In this document: positions 25,070 through 33,564 of the stretch, one piece after another
Numbering within the stretch: position 1 is the stretch's first letter
Layout of the letters: each line of letters starts with the position of its first letter
Source: JAWXBT01 sp964523015
GTDB lineage: Bacteria; Bdellovibrionota_C; UBA2361; J135
Length of the DNA: 37,091 nt
Direction: 5' to 3'
Assembly (NCBI GenBank): GCA_964523015.1
Contig: CAZFXN010000027.1
Span: forward strand, 1 to 37,091
Notes under the pieces: model-generated
What the model saw: only the letters and a program-made list of their open reading frames with translations
Told to the model about the DNA's origin: nothing
Database searches by the model: none
Program-made: the position numbers and the translations under genes

Positions 25070-26956
25070 CTATTTAAAAATCTTCTCTGTAACCGCGTAG
25101 TAAAAATTCTCTTTATATGCCCATTTTGATTTTGAATTGATTTTAATCTCTCTAATTTTATCCATCTTTTCAAAGTTGCGATCAAAGAAATCTTTTGCGG
25201 AGCTTAAATCATTAACAATTGGGTTAATGATAACCCCACTCTTTACAATAGGGACGATTAATCTATATCGCTTACTCCATCCTGAGTCAGTCAAAAATCG
25301 AATAGTTAACGGTGGCGGCTTGTAAAACGTACGGAGAATCTTTCCAAAAAAGGAATAATCTACATCACTTGTTAAAGATAATATGTTAGTACCTGATATA
25401 ATCTTAATCCGCTCACCAAGCTTCGCATGACCAGAATATAACAACTGCTTAGTCTTCCAGCTTGGCATTGATTTTCTTTTTAATAAAATCTTATCTCCAA
25501 CAACATCGACAGTACTATACCACTTAAGCAGTGCTTCTTTTACCTTTGTCTCATCAAAAAAACAGTATCTATCATCGATACAACTTAAGGAAAAAATTAC
25601 AAACTCAGGAGCTGAATTAGATATATACTTATCTGCATTTAAACCATCTAAATAACCATCATAGGCTAGATAAGATTGCATAACTGGTCTTGGATTATAC
25701 TTTAACCCATTAAAATATAATAAAGAGATCTCATGTGGAATAATATCTACGGTAGAATTTCCGATAACTTTAAGAAATGATTCTGGCAATTTCGCATTAG
25801 CGGGGATATCAACGGGAAAGTTCCTTGTTTCAATATTATTAAACTGATCTAAATATCGCTCAAATCCAGTAAATTTCTCATTTAATATATTTGATCGAAA
25901 ATTTAGATCCTTAGCCATGCCTGAAAGGATAAGTGAAGTAATTGTAACTAATGCAAATCTTTTTTTAAAACTCTGATCAATAAAGATAAGCCAAACTCCA
26001 AATAACGCAGGCACATATTCAAAGAAAGCAAAAACATGTTCATCAGCTCTAACAAAGCCTTGCTTAAAAATTACAAATAAGTTTAGTGAAACTGCAATAA
26101 CATGAACAAAATTTGGAACAGACTTTATGATCTTAAAAGCTGCACTTAGTAATATAATGGAGTAAACACCTATAATTCCTAAAGCCCATTTAACATAATG
26201 AATCTTATCTGGCTGATCTAAATAAGCCGCATCATTATAACCGTTAGCAATATGACCAGAAGCAACAATGTATCCAATCAGATCAACGGAGAATAGATAA
26301 CTAGAGACACCAATTGATAATAAAACAACTGCACTTGAGAGGAAAAATCTCAGATAACTTCTTGAACCAAAGTTAGCTGAGACAAAAAAGAGAAAGATAA
26401 CAGCAAACGATATAAGCCCAGTATTTAACTTAATATAAAAAGCCAGTATAGCTGAGATAAGTGCCATGAGTAAATCAAAACCACTACAGCTTCTCTCATA
26501 ACGGAGTCCAAAATAAAGCGTATAGAGAGCAAGTATTAATGGCAACTCAAGATAAAATCGTGCCGTACCAAGAATATAAAATATTGAAATTAATATAAGC
26601 GGAGTAAAAACACTCCTTGTATTCTTCCAAACATTAAAAAGAATAAATGATAAATTACCATAAACAAAAAGATCAGAGAGAACTAGTTTTAGGGTTGCTC
26701 CTTCGAAAGGTAACCGAGTGGTCAAAATGCCAAGGGGGCCATAGGTGAAGATAAAATCCCTACCAAAAACAAACTTCTCCCGGATAGCTAGTTCTAATGC
26801 GATTTGCCAGGAGTAGTCGAGCCCTACTCCCATGGTTCCGTAGAAACTACGAGGTAAAACCAAAATAAATGATAAAATCACAGCAACTAGGGTCACTAAA
26901 GCAAGCCATAAAGGCCGATTTTTAGTAGGGCTTTTCACAGAAAAAAATAGTAGCAT
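25070..26956 (-). CDS. Large polytopic membrane protein, GT-C-like
   Basis: A 628-residue protein has about ten membrane helices in its first 350 residues and a soluble C-terminal part. The first outer loop reads GVGLDYSWQIALELA (Asp47) and is followed by DFIFTYGPLGILT, a pattern I associate with uncharacterised GT-C-like membrane proteins of surface-glycan loci. No closer family was recognised. It is tail to tail with the secreted protein gene (one base between stops) and divergent from the methyltransferase. On the minus strand TTGACA (26993-26998) and TATACT (26968-26973) flank a 19-bp spacer, and the ATG lies 11 nt beyond. Glycosyl transfer is an inference. Confidence 0.6.
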   Translation of the reverse strand: MLLFFSVKSPTKNRPLWLALVTLVAVILSFILVLPRSFYGTMGVGLDYSWQIALELAIREKFVFGRDFIFTYGPLGILTTRLPFEGATLKLVLSDLFVYGNLSFILFNVWKNTRSVFTPLILISIFYILGTARFYLELPLILALYTLYFGLRYERSCSGFDLLMALISAILAFYIKLNTGLISFAVIFLFFVSANFGSRSYLRFFLSSAVVLLSIGVSSYLFSVDLIGYIVASGHIANGYNDAAYLDQPDKIHYVKWALGIIGVYSIILLSAAFKIIKSVPNFVHVIAVSLNLFVIFKQGFVRADEHVFAFFEYVPALFGVWLIFIDQSFKKRFALVTITSLILSGMAKDLNFRSNILNEKFTGFERYLDQFNNIETRNFPVDIPANAKLPESFLKVIGNSTVDIIPHEISLLYFNGLKYNPRPVMQSYLAYDGYLDGLNADKYISNSAPEFVIFSLSCIDDRYCFFDETKVKEALLKWYSTVDVVGDKILLKRKSMPSWKTKQLLYSGHAKLGERIKIISGTNILSLTSDVDYSFFGKILRTFYKPPPLTIRFLTDSGWSKRYRLIVPIVKSGVIINPIVNDLSSAKDFFDRNFEKMDKIREIKINSKSKWAYKENFYYAVTEKIFK

Positions 26957-26967
26957 TAAATTTACTC

Positions 26968-26998
26968 AGTATAGGGATGAATGCTACATTATTGTCAA
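26968..26998 (-). promoter_or_regulatory. Sigma-70-like promoter of the GT-C-like gene
   Basis: On the minus strand a consensus TTGACA (26998-26993) and TATACT (26973-26968) are spaced 19 bp, slightly long. The ATG at 26956 begins 11 nt after the -10 box, which implies a leader of a few bases only. Confidence 0.45.
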
Positions 26999-27034
26999 TT
27001 AGTCATTATTACTGTTAGGTATGGTCAAATTTTT

Positions 27035-27703
27035 ATGAATCAAAGTGCACTCAAACAGGAATTAGAGAAAGAGTACGAGATGAGATTCTCTGAGGTTAGC
27101 TCTTATCGAGCTGCCATATGGAAAGTTTTAACTGCTTCGTTTTTTCAACGTTTCCTCCCGCCAAATTCCACTGTACTTGACTTAGGTTGTGGCTGGGGAG
27201 AGTTTATTAATCACATTACAGCTCAGAAAAAATACGGCATGGATCTTAATCCATCATCCAAAGTACGGCTTAATAAAGATATCGAATTTCTTAATCAAGA
27301 TTGCTCAGAAAAATGGGCAATTCCCGGTAACTCACTTGATGTTGTTTTTACAAGTAATTTCTTTGAGCACTTACCAACAAAGGATCATTTAAAAAAGACT
27401 CTTCAAGAAGCGTATCGCTGTCTTAAACCAGGGGGTCAGATCATCTGTCTTGGCCCAAACATAAAATATCTACCAGGTCTTTATTGGGATTTTTGGGATC
27501 ACTATATTGAATTAACTGAGCTATCTCTAAAAGAGGTACTCGAGCTTAATAATTACAGAGTAGAGACTTGCATCCCACGCTTTTTACCCTACACGATGGT
27601 AAATGCTACATTACCTCCACTACTTTTTGTGAAGTTATTTCTAAAACTTCCATTTCTATGGCGATTTTTTGGAAAACAGTTCTTAGTAATTGCCCGAAAA
27701 TAA
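27035..27703 (+). CDS. Class I SAM-dependent methyltransferase
   Basis: This 222-residue protein has the SAM-binding motif I VLDLGCGWGEF (47-57), the acidic end of strand two (KYGMDLNPS), a motif-IV-like FTSNFFEHLP and CLKPGGQIICLGP as the usual post-IV strand. It belongs to the Methyltransf_11-like group. In a glycan locus such an enzyme might methylate a sugar or cap a chain, but the substrate is unknown. An in-frame ATG at 26981 would add 18 unlikely residues (LHYCQLVIITVRYGQIF); the ATG at 27035 has TATGGT 9 nt upstream and is preferred. Confidence 0.87.
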   Translation: MNQSALKQELEKEYEMRFSEVSSYRAAIWKVLTASFFQRFLPPNSTVLDLGCGWGEFINHITAQKKYGMDLNPSSKVRLNKDIEFLNQDCSEKWAIPGNSLDVVFTSNFFEHLPTKDHLKKTLQEAYRCLKPGGQIICLGPNIKYLPGLYWDFWDHYIELTELSLKEVLELNNYRVETCIPRFLPYTMVNATLPPLLFVKLFLKLPFLWRFFGKQFLVIARK

Positions 27704-27766
27704 GAGAGAGCTAAGATACCAATAATTTTGAATCACTACGTGAGAGGAAATTATCTCTCGCTCTAA

Positions 27767-28360
27767 CTATTGAGAACAGATACTTTTTCTAAAGTGTCCT
27801 TCAAGTCTATCAAGAGCTGGTTCTAATCTCTCTTCAAGAGAGGTAGCAAGAGCCCACCATGATTGATATAGCTGCTGTTGACAGATATCACGACATATTA
27901 CAGTCAATTCATCCATCTGTGGTTTGATATCGTATTTATGTTTTAATTCCGTAGGCACAACTCCCTGAAGTGCACAGTACCATTCAAAAAATGCTTTTAG
28001 ATCTCTAACTGCAACCACCAAAATTTTATTTCCCTCTTCAGTACCACCAGATTGGAAATTATGACGCGCACTTCTAAAGAGAATATAGATGTTTTCTAAT
28101 AGACTTGGAGTTACCTCCAATCTTTCCTGTAGAAACTGACCTGGAGTTCCAGTATCGACTTCTAAAATATCTGTCTCACCAAACTGGGTAGGAGCATGAT
28201 CCCACTCAGCATCTGTAAGATCTCGTCCATTAATTCTAAGCCCAGTAATTATATGAGCTGGGTCTATAGAGCCCTTAATTAACTCAACAACATCTGTAAT
28301 TTTTGGTAGGGTGTCTGCTCTGAGAGGAGCACTTTGTCCATTTAATCTTATTTGTAACAT
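27767..28360 (-). CDS. Unknown protein, third gene of glycosylation operon
   Basis: I do not recognise this 197-residue protein. The first ~75 residues look like a small beta-rich domain (MLQIRLNGQSAPL ... ETDILEVDTG), and the rest appears helical (LENIYILFRSARHNFQSG, VRDLKAFFEWYCAL), loosely like a FliS-type helical chaperone. It begins 7 bases after the GT9 stop, and its Shine-Dalgarno sequence GAGG overlaps that stop, so it is translated with the glycosyltransferases. A role as partner, chaperone or target-recognition subunit in protein glycosylation is a guess from position. Confidence 0.75.
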   Translation of the reverse strand: MLQIRLNGQSAPLRADTLPKITDVVELIKGSIDPAHIITGLRINGRDLTDAEWDHAPTQFGETDILEVDTGTPGQFLQERLEVTPSLLENIYILFRSARHNFQSGGTEEGNKILVVAVRDLKAFFEWYCALQGVVPTELKHKYDIKPQMDELTVICRDICQQQLYQSWWALATSLEERLEPALDRLEGHFRKSICSQ

Positions 28361-28365
28361 ATTAA

Positions 28366-28369
28366 CCTC
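28366..28369 (-). promoter_or_regulatory. Ribosome-binding site GAGG before the 197-residue protein gene
   Basis: On the minus strand the GT9 stop TGA leads straight into GAGG, 5 nt before the ATG at 28360. The overlap of stop codon and ribosome-binding site suggests translational coupling. Confidence 0.65.
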
Positions 28370-30047
28370 AGTTAACCATTTGATAATATTGAGATAACTT
28401 CATCCCGCGTCTTGATAAATCGGAGTACACTGCTTCCATTTGAGATGCTAGTTGCATGGCCTCGGATCCAGAAATATTCTCTTTTGCAAATATAAACATC
28501 CGAGTTAGAAGCCCTAACTCAGGATAATGGTACCCAAGAGATTCAATCGCCTTGTCTATTCGATTTAAATTGGTGCTAACATCTTTAAGATAGTGAGGTG
28601 GAGATTTTGTGTCTCTTATAATCTCAACTAACTTTGTGATCTCCTGTCGTCCTGCTTCAGCCTGAGAAAGAACATCTTGAATTCCTTGAATCGTTGGATC
28701 TAATAGTGCAAGGCTTGATTTTACTCTGACAGGGGTATCAATCCGATCCTCTGCTCTCTTGTCTTCTAATGTAATCCCAGCTAAATCATCAAGCCAAAGT
28801 TTTCTATATGCATTTCGATAATGAACTATTTTCTGATCCTCTGCTTCTAGATTGAGAGGCTCCATATCGTAAAATCCTGCTTCATCAAAATATGTTCTAA
28901 AAACAGCAAGGCTTTTTGGATGTGCTAGCTCAGGTGGTAGTTTTTTGATGTCTCCTTTTAGCCTCAACATTGTAAGCTCAGCTAGATACTCTGGATCAAT
29001 AAGATCATGGCAGTCAGGACGTGCGCATGGCTTATTTGGATTACATGGGCCACAAGCAATGACTGGTTGAAGCACTATATTCCCTTCGCTATATGGACCT
29101 GTTTCAAATCCGAGTGCAGAAGCTAAAAACATAGATACTACTGGGGTTCCAGCTGCCACCGACATATGCATTGGGCCAGTGTCTCCAGTGACTAAGATAT
29201 CGCTCTCTTTTAAAAGTCCACCAAGCTGAGAAAGATTTGTTTTACCAGCAGCAACACCAACATTTGGTGAATTACAGCCAGTGACAATCTTACTAATAAT
29301 TGACATTTCAGTCTGAGTTCCTGTTAGAACTATTCTTGCATTACATTTCTCAATCAGTGTGTTTATAAATTTAACAAAACGTGGAGGTGACCACTGTCTT
29401 TTTCCTTGACTTGCTCCAGCTTGAACTGCAATTAGTGGCCCAGTATTAGTAAATTTGAAATCACTTATTAATGTCTTTGCATAGTCAATACTTTCCTGAT
29501 CTAAGTTCATTAGCAATTTGTTTGGATGCATCTCAACATCTGCAGAAGATCTAAAGACATCAACAAGATTTAAAGTATTATAGTGGCGGTTTGTATGAAA
29601 AACACATGATGCAAATAGCTTGGCCCAATCAGATTCAATTACTCTGTATCCTTCGTCATCAGATGACCATCCACCGTGTCGCTTAATATCCAGCAATCTT
29701 AAAAGTAGTGCTGTATATGCCGAGTTAGACATATTCAGACAGTAATCAAAGTTTCTTGATTTAAGATCCTCAACAACGCTTGAGATATACTCAAATGCAT
29801 CTATAATTCCGTCACCCTCTCGGGCCAAAGATCGTACTGTCATTCCAAGATCAAGAGGAATTGTCTCATCAATATGTGGTAAAAGCTTACAAATCCCAGC
29901 GAATTGCTTCTCCACTAAAACTGTAATTTTACAATTAGGATTCTCCATCTTCATCCCAGCAATAGTTGGAGTAGATTGAAGCATGTCACCAAGCCGCGTG
30001 ATGTTAACAAGTAGAATATTATTTTTCTCTATATACTTACGTTTCAT
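28368..30047 (-). CDS. GT9 (heptosyltransferase-like) glycosyltransferase
   Basis: This 559-residue protein has a GT9 core in its first ~370 residues. NILLVNITRLGDMLQSTPTI (10-29) matches the heptosyltransferase N-terminus, and ILVTGDTGPMHMSVAAGTP (284-302) matches the donor-site motif with the conserved DTGPMH. Four cysteines follow in CGPCNPNKPCARPDC (Cys332, 335, 341, 346), similar to clusters in some GT9 proteins. The last ~190 residues are helical and unfamiliar (LLDPTIQGIQDVLSQ...). It lies between a CgeB-like glycosyltransferase and a small unknown protein on one transcript. Heptose-like sugar transfer to lipid or protein is inferred; operon context favours protein. Confidence 0.87.
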   Translation of the reverse strand: MKRKYIEKNNILLVNITRLGDMLQSTPTIAGMKMENPNCKITVLVEKQFAGICKLLPHIDETIPLDLGMTVRSLAREGDGIIDAFEYISSVVEDLKSRNFDYCLNMSNSAYTALLLRLLDIKRHGGWSSDDEGYRVIESDWAKLFASCVFHTNRHYNTLNLVDVFRSSADVEMHPNKLLMNLDQESIDYAKTLISDFKFTNTGPLIAVQAGASQGKRQWSPPRFVKFINTLIEKCNARIVLTGTQTEMSIISKIVTGCNSPNVGVAAGKTNLSQLGGLLKESDILVTGDTGPMHMSVAAGTPVVSMFLASALGFETGPYSEGNIVLQPVIACGPCNPNKPCARPDCHDLIDPEYLAELTMLRLKGDIKKLPPELAHPKSLAVFRTYFDEAGFYDMEPLNLEAEDQKIVHYRNAYRKLWLDDLAGITLEDKRAEDRIDTPVRVKSSLALLDPTIQGIQDVLSQAEAGRQEITKLVEIIRDTKSPPHYLKDVSTNLNRIDKAIESLGYHYPELGLLTRMFIFAKENISGSEAMQLASQMEAVYSDLSRRGMKLSQYYQMVN

Positions 30048-30066
30048 ATACTTTTACTAAATCTAC

Positions 30067-32001
30067 CTACTTAGTTGCCCCCTGCTCTTCACGCTTCATC
30101 TGTATTATTTGTGTTGAGACATGGTGTAAAAATAACAATTTTTTCTCAGTATCAGTTAGAGACCCTTTGCCGTTCATAATATCAGCGACAAGTCCGTTTA
30201 GTTTTGGCAATTCCCCACGTGTAAATGCTGCCTTAGCACGTTCATGAAGCTCTGGATGTTTTTCAGATCGAGATAACATTGCATGCCATGGATTCTCTGT
30301 TTCTCGCTTTTGAAGATGTTCAAATTTTGATCCATAGATATGGGAAAGCATCTGTTTAAGACGGGCATCATAAGTGTGATCTCTTAAGACCCTTTGGCGA
30401 CCCTTTTGGGCAATTTCAGCTCTTTTTTCTGGGTGTTTTAAGTAATAATTAAGTTTCTCCTTTAAATCGCTGCTGTTTTTAAATGTGGCAACTTCTACTC
30501 CTGGTTCAAACATCTCTGGTAAAAGCTGTCGTTCATCTACTAACTGAAATGCTCCACAAGCGGCCAACTCAAAGGTTCTTGGATTTACAAAATCGCCAAA
30601 TGGGTCTACATCATTCTTTTCTGACGACGAGTGTAAATTGATATTTACATCTGTAGAATTAAAGATCTTTATATACTCTTCAGGAGCCAATCTTCGCCCC
30701 TCTTCCTGAACAAGTTCAGGAAATGGTTTGCAATTTGGCCACTCAGTACCCCAAATTTTTAGTGGATACTCAGACAATCCAGCAAAAACATGTTGACGAT
30801 TATGATAACCAGCTCCTACAAAAGAAACTTTAGATCCCCAGCGAGCTTTTTCCTCATCACTTAGAGAAAGGGGCAAATGTACTGCCGGATCTGCAGCTAA
30901 TGGTAGATACTGAACATTCCCTGCCCCAGCTTTTCTAATTGCATCAATGCAATCCCCTTTCTGGATTGTAAAAACAAAATCATAGTATTTAGCTATCTCT
31001 GTCCAGTAGGTGAATCTTAAATAATCTTCAACAAACCATAGCGCAGTGACTACTCCCTTACGACGCAACTCTTGAAGAGCGGCACCTGATATAGGAGCCT
31101 GAGCCATGCACAAAAGAATATCAACTGGATGCTCAGTAATTGATTCGACAATCATATGTGAGAGCATCTGAACATATTGCCCCTCAACAACTCCGCGACG
31201 CTGCTCATGCTGTATAAATTTTCTAATCTCATGGAAACTACTATTAAAACCACTAACGTCCATTTGTCGAGTTAACTGACGAAGATTAGATAGAGATCTT
31301 GAGCAGTACCCAGCAATTGGCAATGTGCCACCCTGAAGGGGTCCCAAAATTCCGATCTTTGGATGAAGTGAGGCAAAACCTCTTTTCTCATAGGTTATTG
31401 TTTTAATTTTCTGACAATGCTCAGGCGAAAATGCTTGAGTTTGTGGGCGAATAACAAGCTCAACTTGATTTGGTAAATTATCTGGATAGAAATCCTCACC
31501 AACAACTAAATCTCTAATTTTTGATAAACAATCACTCAGATCACTAATATAAAGAGCAGCACGGAGCACATCAATGGAGGGCTCTACCACTATTAATTGA
31601 GCTTCTGTAAGTGGCATTAGTGCTTTTACATGATAACCTGAACCAAATCCGTAGATTATTAAATTCTTAGCATTTTTTAATCGCTCATCTAAAATTGTAC
31701 GCTGAGCCCAAACTCCGGCAGCGCTAATAGGTTTACTTGGGTGATCCTGGCAGAGTCCATTAAGTATAGTAACAGCTCCCTCTTCAGTCTGCTGAACAGA
31801 GATTTCTCCGCGTCCCTTTTTATTATCTAAAAGCTGTCCAGCAACTCTTGGAAATCTAGTTCTAATAATTGAAATATTTAGATCAAAGATGGCGTTCGGA
31901 TTGGTCTCAAACGTGATGGGTTGGCCAGCATGATCGCTAATGTTGGGGCTCGACCCTCTAGTATCGCTACCAACTAAAATATGATCCTCAAAACCTGTCA
32001 T
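30067..32001 (-). CDS. CgeB-like glycosyltransferase with Maf-like N-terminal domain
   Basis: The protein has 644 residues. The first ~230 include an N-terminal Rossmann-like section (AKNLIIYGFGSGYHVKAL at 111-128, IVVEPSIDVLRAAL at 137-150) that resembles the corresponding region of Maf/DUF115 flagellin-glycosylation proteins. From about 235 to 575 comes a CgeB/DUF3880-type glycosyltransferase: WFVEDYLRFTYW, YYDFVFTIQKGD, VSFVGAGYHNRQ, and FVNPRTFELAACGAFQLVDER near the C-terminal donor site. The tail is helical. It is the first gene of the three-gene operon; no Shine-Dalgarno is obvious. The fusion of a Maf-like half with CgeB is a reading from motifs only; CgeB assignment is stronger than Maf. 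Confidence 0.8.
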   Translation of the reverse strand: MTGFEDHILVGSDTRGSSPNISDHAGQPITFETNPNAIFDLNISIIRTRFPRVAGQLLDNKKGRGEISVQQTEEGAVTILNGLCQDHPSKPISAAGVWAQRTILDERLKNAKNLIIYGFGSGYHVKALMPLTEAQLIVVEPSIDVLRAALYISDLSDCLSKIRDLVVGEDFYPDNLPNQVELVIRPQTQAFSPEHCQKIKTITYEKRGFASLHPKIGILGPLQGGTLPIAGYCSRSLSNLRQLTRQMDVSGFNSSFHEIRKFIQHEQRRGVVEGQYVQMLSHMIVESITEHPVDILLCMAQAPISGAALQELRRKGVVTALWFVEDYLRFTYWTEIAKYYDFVFTIQKGDCIDAIRKAGAGNVQYLPLAADPAVHLPLSLSDEEKARWGSKVSFVGAGYHNRQHVFAGLSEYPLKIWGTEWPNCKPFPELVQEEGRRLAPEEYIKIFNSTDVNINLHSSSEKNDVDPFGDFVNPRTFELAACGAFQLVDERQLLPEMFEPGVEVATFKNSSDLKEKLNYYLKHPEKRAEIAQKGRQRVLRDHTYDARLKQMLSHIYGSKFEHLQKRETENPWHAMLSRSEKHPELHERAKAAFTRGELPKLNGLVADIMNGKGSLTDTEKKLLFLHHVSTQIIQMKREEQGATK

Positions 32002-32039
32002 TTATGATCCACTAAAAAGACGCAATTCACCCATCTATA

Positions 32040-32089
32040 ACAATAAATACTGAAAAACCTGCTATGGCTGAGTATCTCAACTATATTTG
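32040..32089 (+). repeat. Dispersed repeat, copy B (~50 bp)
   Basis: This matches 3049-3098 at 45 of 50 positions, in the same orientation. Here it stands alone: the left arm of stem-loop 3 and the other hairpins seen around copy A are absent. Confidence 0.75.
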
Positions 32090-32122
32090 ATGCTCTTAGT
32101 TATGGTTAGGATTTAGGTAAGT

Positions 32123-32142
32123 CGTGTCAGAAAATTGACACG
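32123..32142. repeat. Perfect 7-bp inverted repeat
   Basis: CGTGTCA (32123-32129), a GAAAAT spacer, and TGACACG (32136-32142) form a perfect dyad. It lies downstream of the DUF1501 gene on the minus strand and upstream of the CgeB operon. It could be a weak terminator or an operator; there is no T-run on either side. Confidence 0.4.
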
Positions 32143-32167
32143 GAAAGTTCTTATCTTCTCTAACTGC

Positions 32168-32308
32168 CTACTGTTGAGTTCGATTGACTATGGAAGCCAG
32201 CTCTATATCAGAATAATTTTTCAGATCAAGTACCACCAGATAGCGCTCTCCTGATAATCTTAAAATTTTATCAACTAAAAGCTCTATTTTAAATCCAGAA
32301 AGCTTAAG
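32168..32308 (-). pseudogene. Possible coding remnant (STAS-like) after the DUF1501 gene
   Basis: On the minus strand, in a frame different from the DUF1501 gene, 46 codons stay open to TAG at 32168-32170. The peptide has an amphipathic, protein-like composition (FKIELLVDKILRLSGER, YLVVLDLKNYSDIELASI), faintly like the VLDLSxVxxID pattern of STAS domains. There is no ATG and no ribosome-binding site. It may be the end of an eroded gene or just chance; the call is tentative. Confidence 0.25.
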
Positions 32309-33551
32309 TTAATATACCATTTAGTGAAGGACCAACGGTATCACCAACTATGGCATCTGGATCAAGATTCATCTTTTGTAAAACCTGTCGATAAACTTCG
32401 ACAAGGTTATATTTTACTGGAAGCCACCCATTCCCAGTAAGGTCAGTGCTGGTAATTTCTCCAAATATACCTCCACTAGATAAGCCACCTGTAACAAAAA
32501 AAGTATTAGCTCCACCATGATCTGTTCCTAAAGAGCCATTTTCTTTGTTTGTACGTCCAAATTCAGAAACGATAAGTACAATAAGATTATTCCATAATCC
32601 ACGTGCTTTCATATTTGAAACAAAAACTGTAAAGGCCGCATTAAATTGGCTGAGTAAGCTAGTTAGAGCTGTTGCCTGTGCAGAGTGAGTATCAAACCCC
32701 CCAAATCTAGCATAGGCTATTCTAGTTCCTAATGTTTGATCACTTAGTAAAACTTCCGCATCAGATAAACTTCTTCCCATAGTAGTTGATGGGTAACTTG
32801 TTTGAAATGTAACTGCACTTAATGCGGCCTGCACAAGATCGGAGGTATTTGAAGCGAGGTCAATGGCACTTAGCACAGTCCCTATGCGAGGATTATCCGA
32901 GGACGTCTGCCATAGTTGGGAAATCTGATAAAGATTGTCGGCTCTATACTCAGCTTCTTTGGCTGTTTGTCCATTTGAAAATTTGTATTTGTATGTGCTT
33001 AGACTATTAGCCTGCACCCCTCTATAAGTTGCTCCTTCAAATGCTCTATCAGATCCTGTTGGACTTACTATCTCAAGACCAGAACTCCAACCCTGATTAT
33101 CCCCTATCCTACCTAAAAATCCGCTACTATTTGCTGAGGTCAATCGATCAGAGACACCACGTGCAATTGCCACCTCTGCATCTAAATGAGAACGGGACAT
33201 ATTCTCTACACCAACGTTTAATATACACGACAGCTTACTCTCATCATAAAGTGATTTAAGAATTGGCACTGATGGATGAAATCCATATCCATCAGAAGTA
33301 TTAAGTAGCGCGCTTGGATCAAGACAAAGAGTCGAACGAAGTGATAACAGAGTACTAAAAACTACTCCACTTGATGGTTGCAAAACACCAGGCCCGTCAC
33401 TTCCTCCATTAAAATTAATTACGAGCAGATTTGGCGGGGTTGTGCCCCATGCCAAATTACTATTGAGTGGAGCAAGTCCCCAAGCAAGCGATGATGAACC
33501 TAAAATAGAGACTCTCTTTAAAAACTCGCGACGACTTAATTTACTTATCAT
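32304..33551 (-). CDS. DUF1501 family protein with Tat signal
   Basis: The 415-residue protein starts with a twin-arginine signal, SRREFLKRVSILG, followed by a hydrophobic stretch to about residue 36, so it is exported folded, usually with a metal cofactor. DUF1501 hallmarks are visible: NFNGGSDGPG, GGFDTHSAQ, IVSEFGRTNKENGS and TDHGGANTFFVTGG, which match the alkaline-phosphatase/sulfatase-like metal-site pattern. It follows a DUF1800 gene in the usual order, and the two are probably co-transcribed. AGGAG lies 4 nt before the ATG at 33551; a GTG at 33554 would be too close to that ribosome-binding site. The biochemical activity of the pair is not established. Confidence 0.92.
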   Translation of the reverse strand: MISKLSRREFLKRVSILGSSSLAWGLAPLNSNLAWGTTPPNLLVINFNGGSDGPGVLQPSSGVVFSTLLSLRSTLCLDPSALLNTSDGYGFHPSVPILKSLYDESKLSCILNVGVENMSRSHLDAEVAIARGVSDRLTSANSSGFLGRIGDNQGWSSGLEIVSPTGSDRAFEGATYRGVQANSLSTYKYKFSNGQTAKEAEYRADNLYQISQLWQTSSDNPRIGTVLSAIDLASNTSDLVQAALSAVTFQTSYPSTTMGRSLSDAEVLLSDQTLGTRIAYARFGGFDTHSAQATALTSLLSQFNAAFTVFVSNMKARGLWNNLIVLIVSEFGRTNKENGSLGTDHGGANTFFVTGGLSSGGIFGEITSTDLTGNGWLPVKYNLVEVYRQVLQKMNLDPDAIVGDTVGPSLNGILT

Positions 33552-33555
33552 CACT

Positions 33556-33560
33556 CTCCT
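33556..33560 (-). promoter_or_regulatory. Shine-Dalgarno AGGAG deciding the DUF1501 start
   Basis: On the minus strand AGGAG precedes the ATG at 33551 by 4 nt and the GTG at 33554 by only 1 nt, which favours the ATG. It directly follows the FSLK-stop repeat. Confidence 0.75.
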
Positions 33561-33564
33561 GTAA

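Larger units (their letters stand above)
32002..32303. other. Intergenic region with repeat, hairpin and coding remnant
   Basis: About 300 bases lie between the CgeB-like gene and the DUF1501 gene. It holds the second copy of the dispersed repeat (32040-32089), a perfect hairpin (32123-32142), and on the minus strand an open stretch after the DUF1501 stop that may be a coding remnant. Each is listed separately. Confidence 0.55.
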
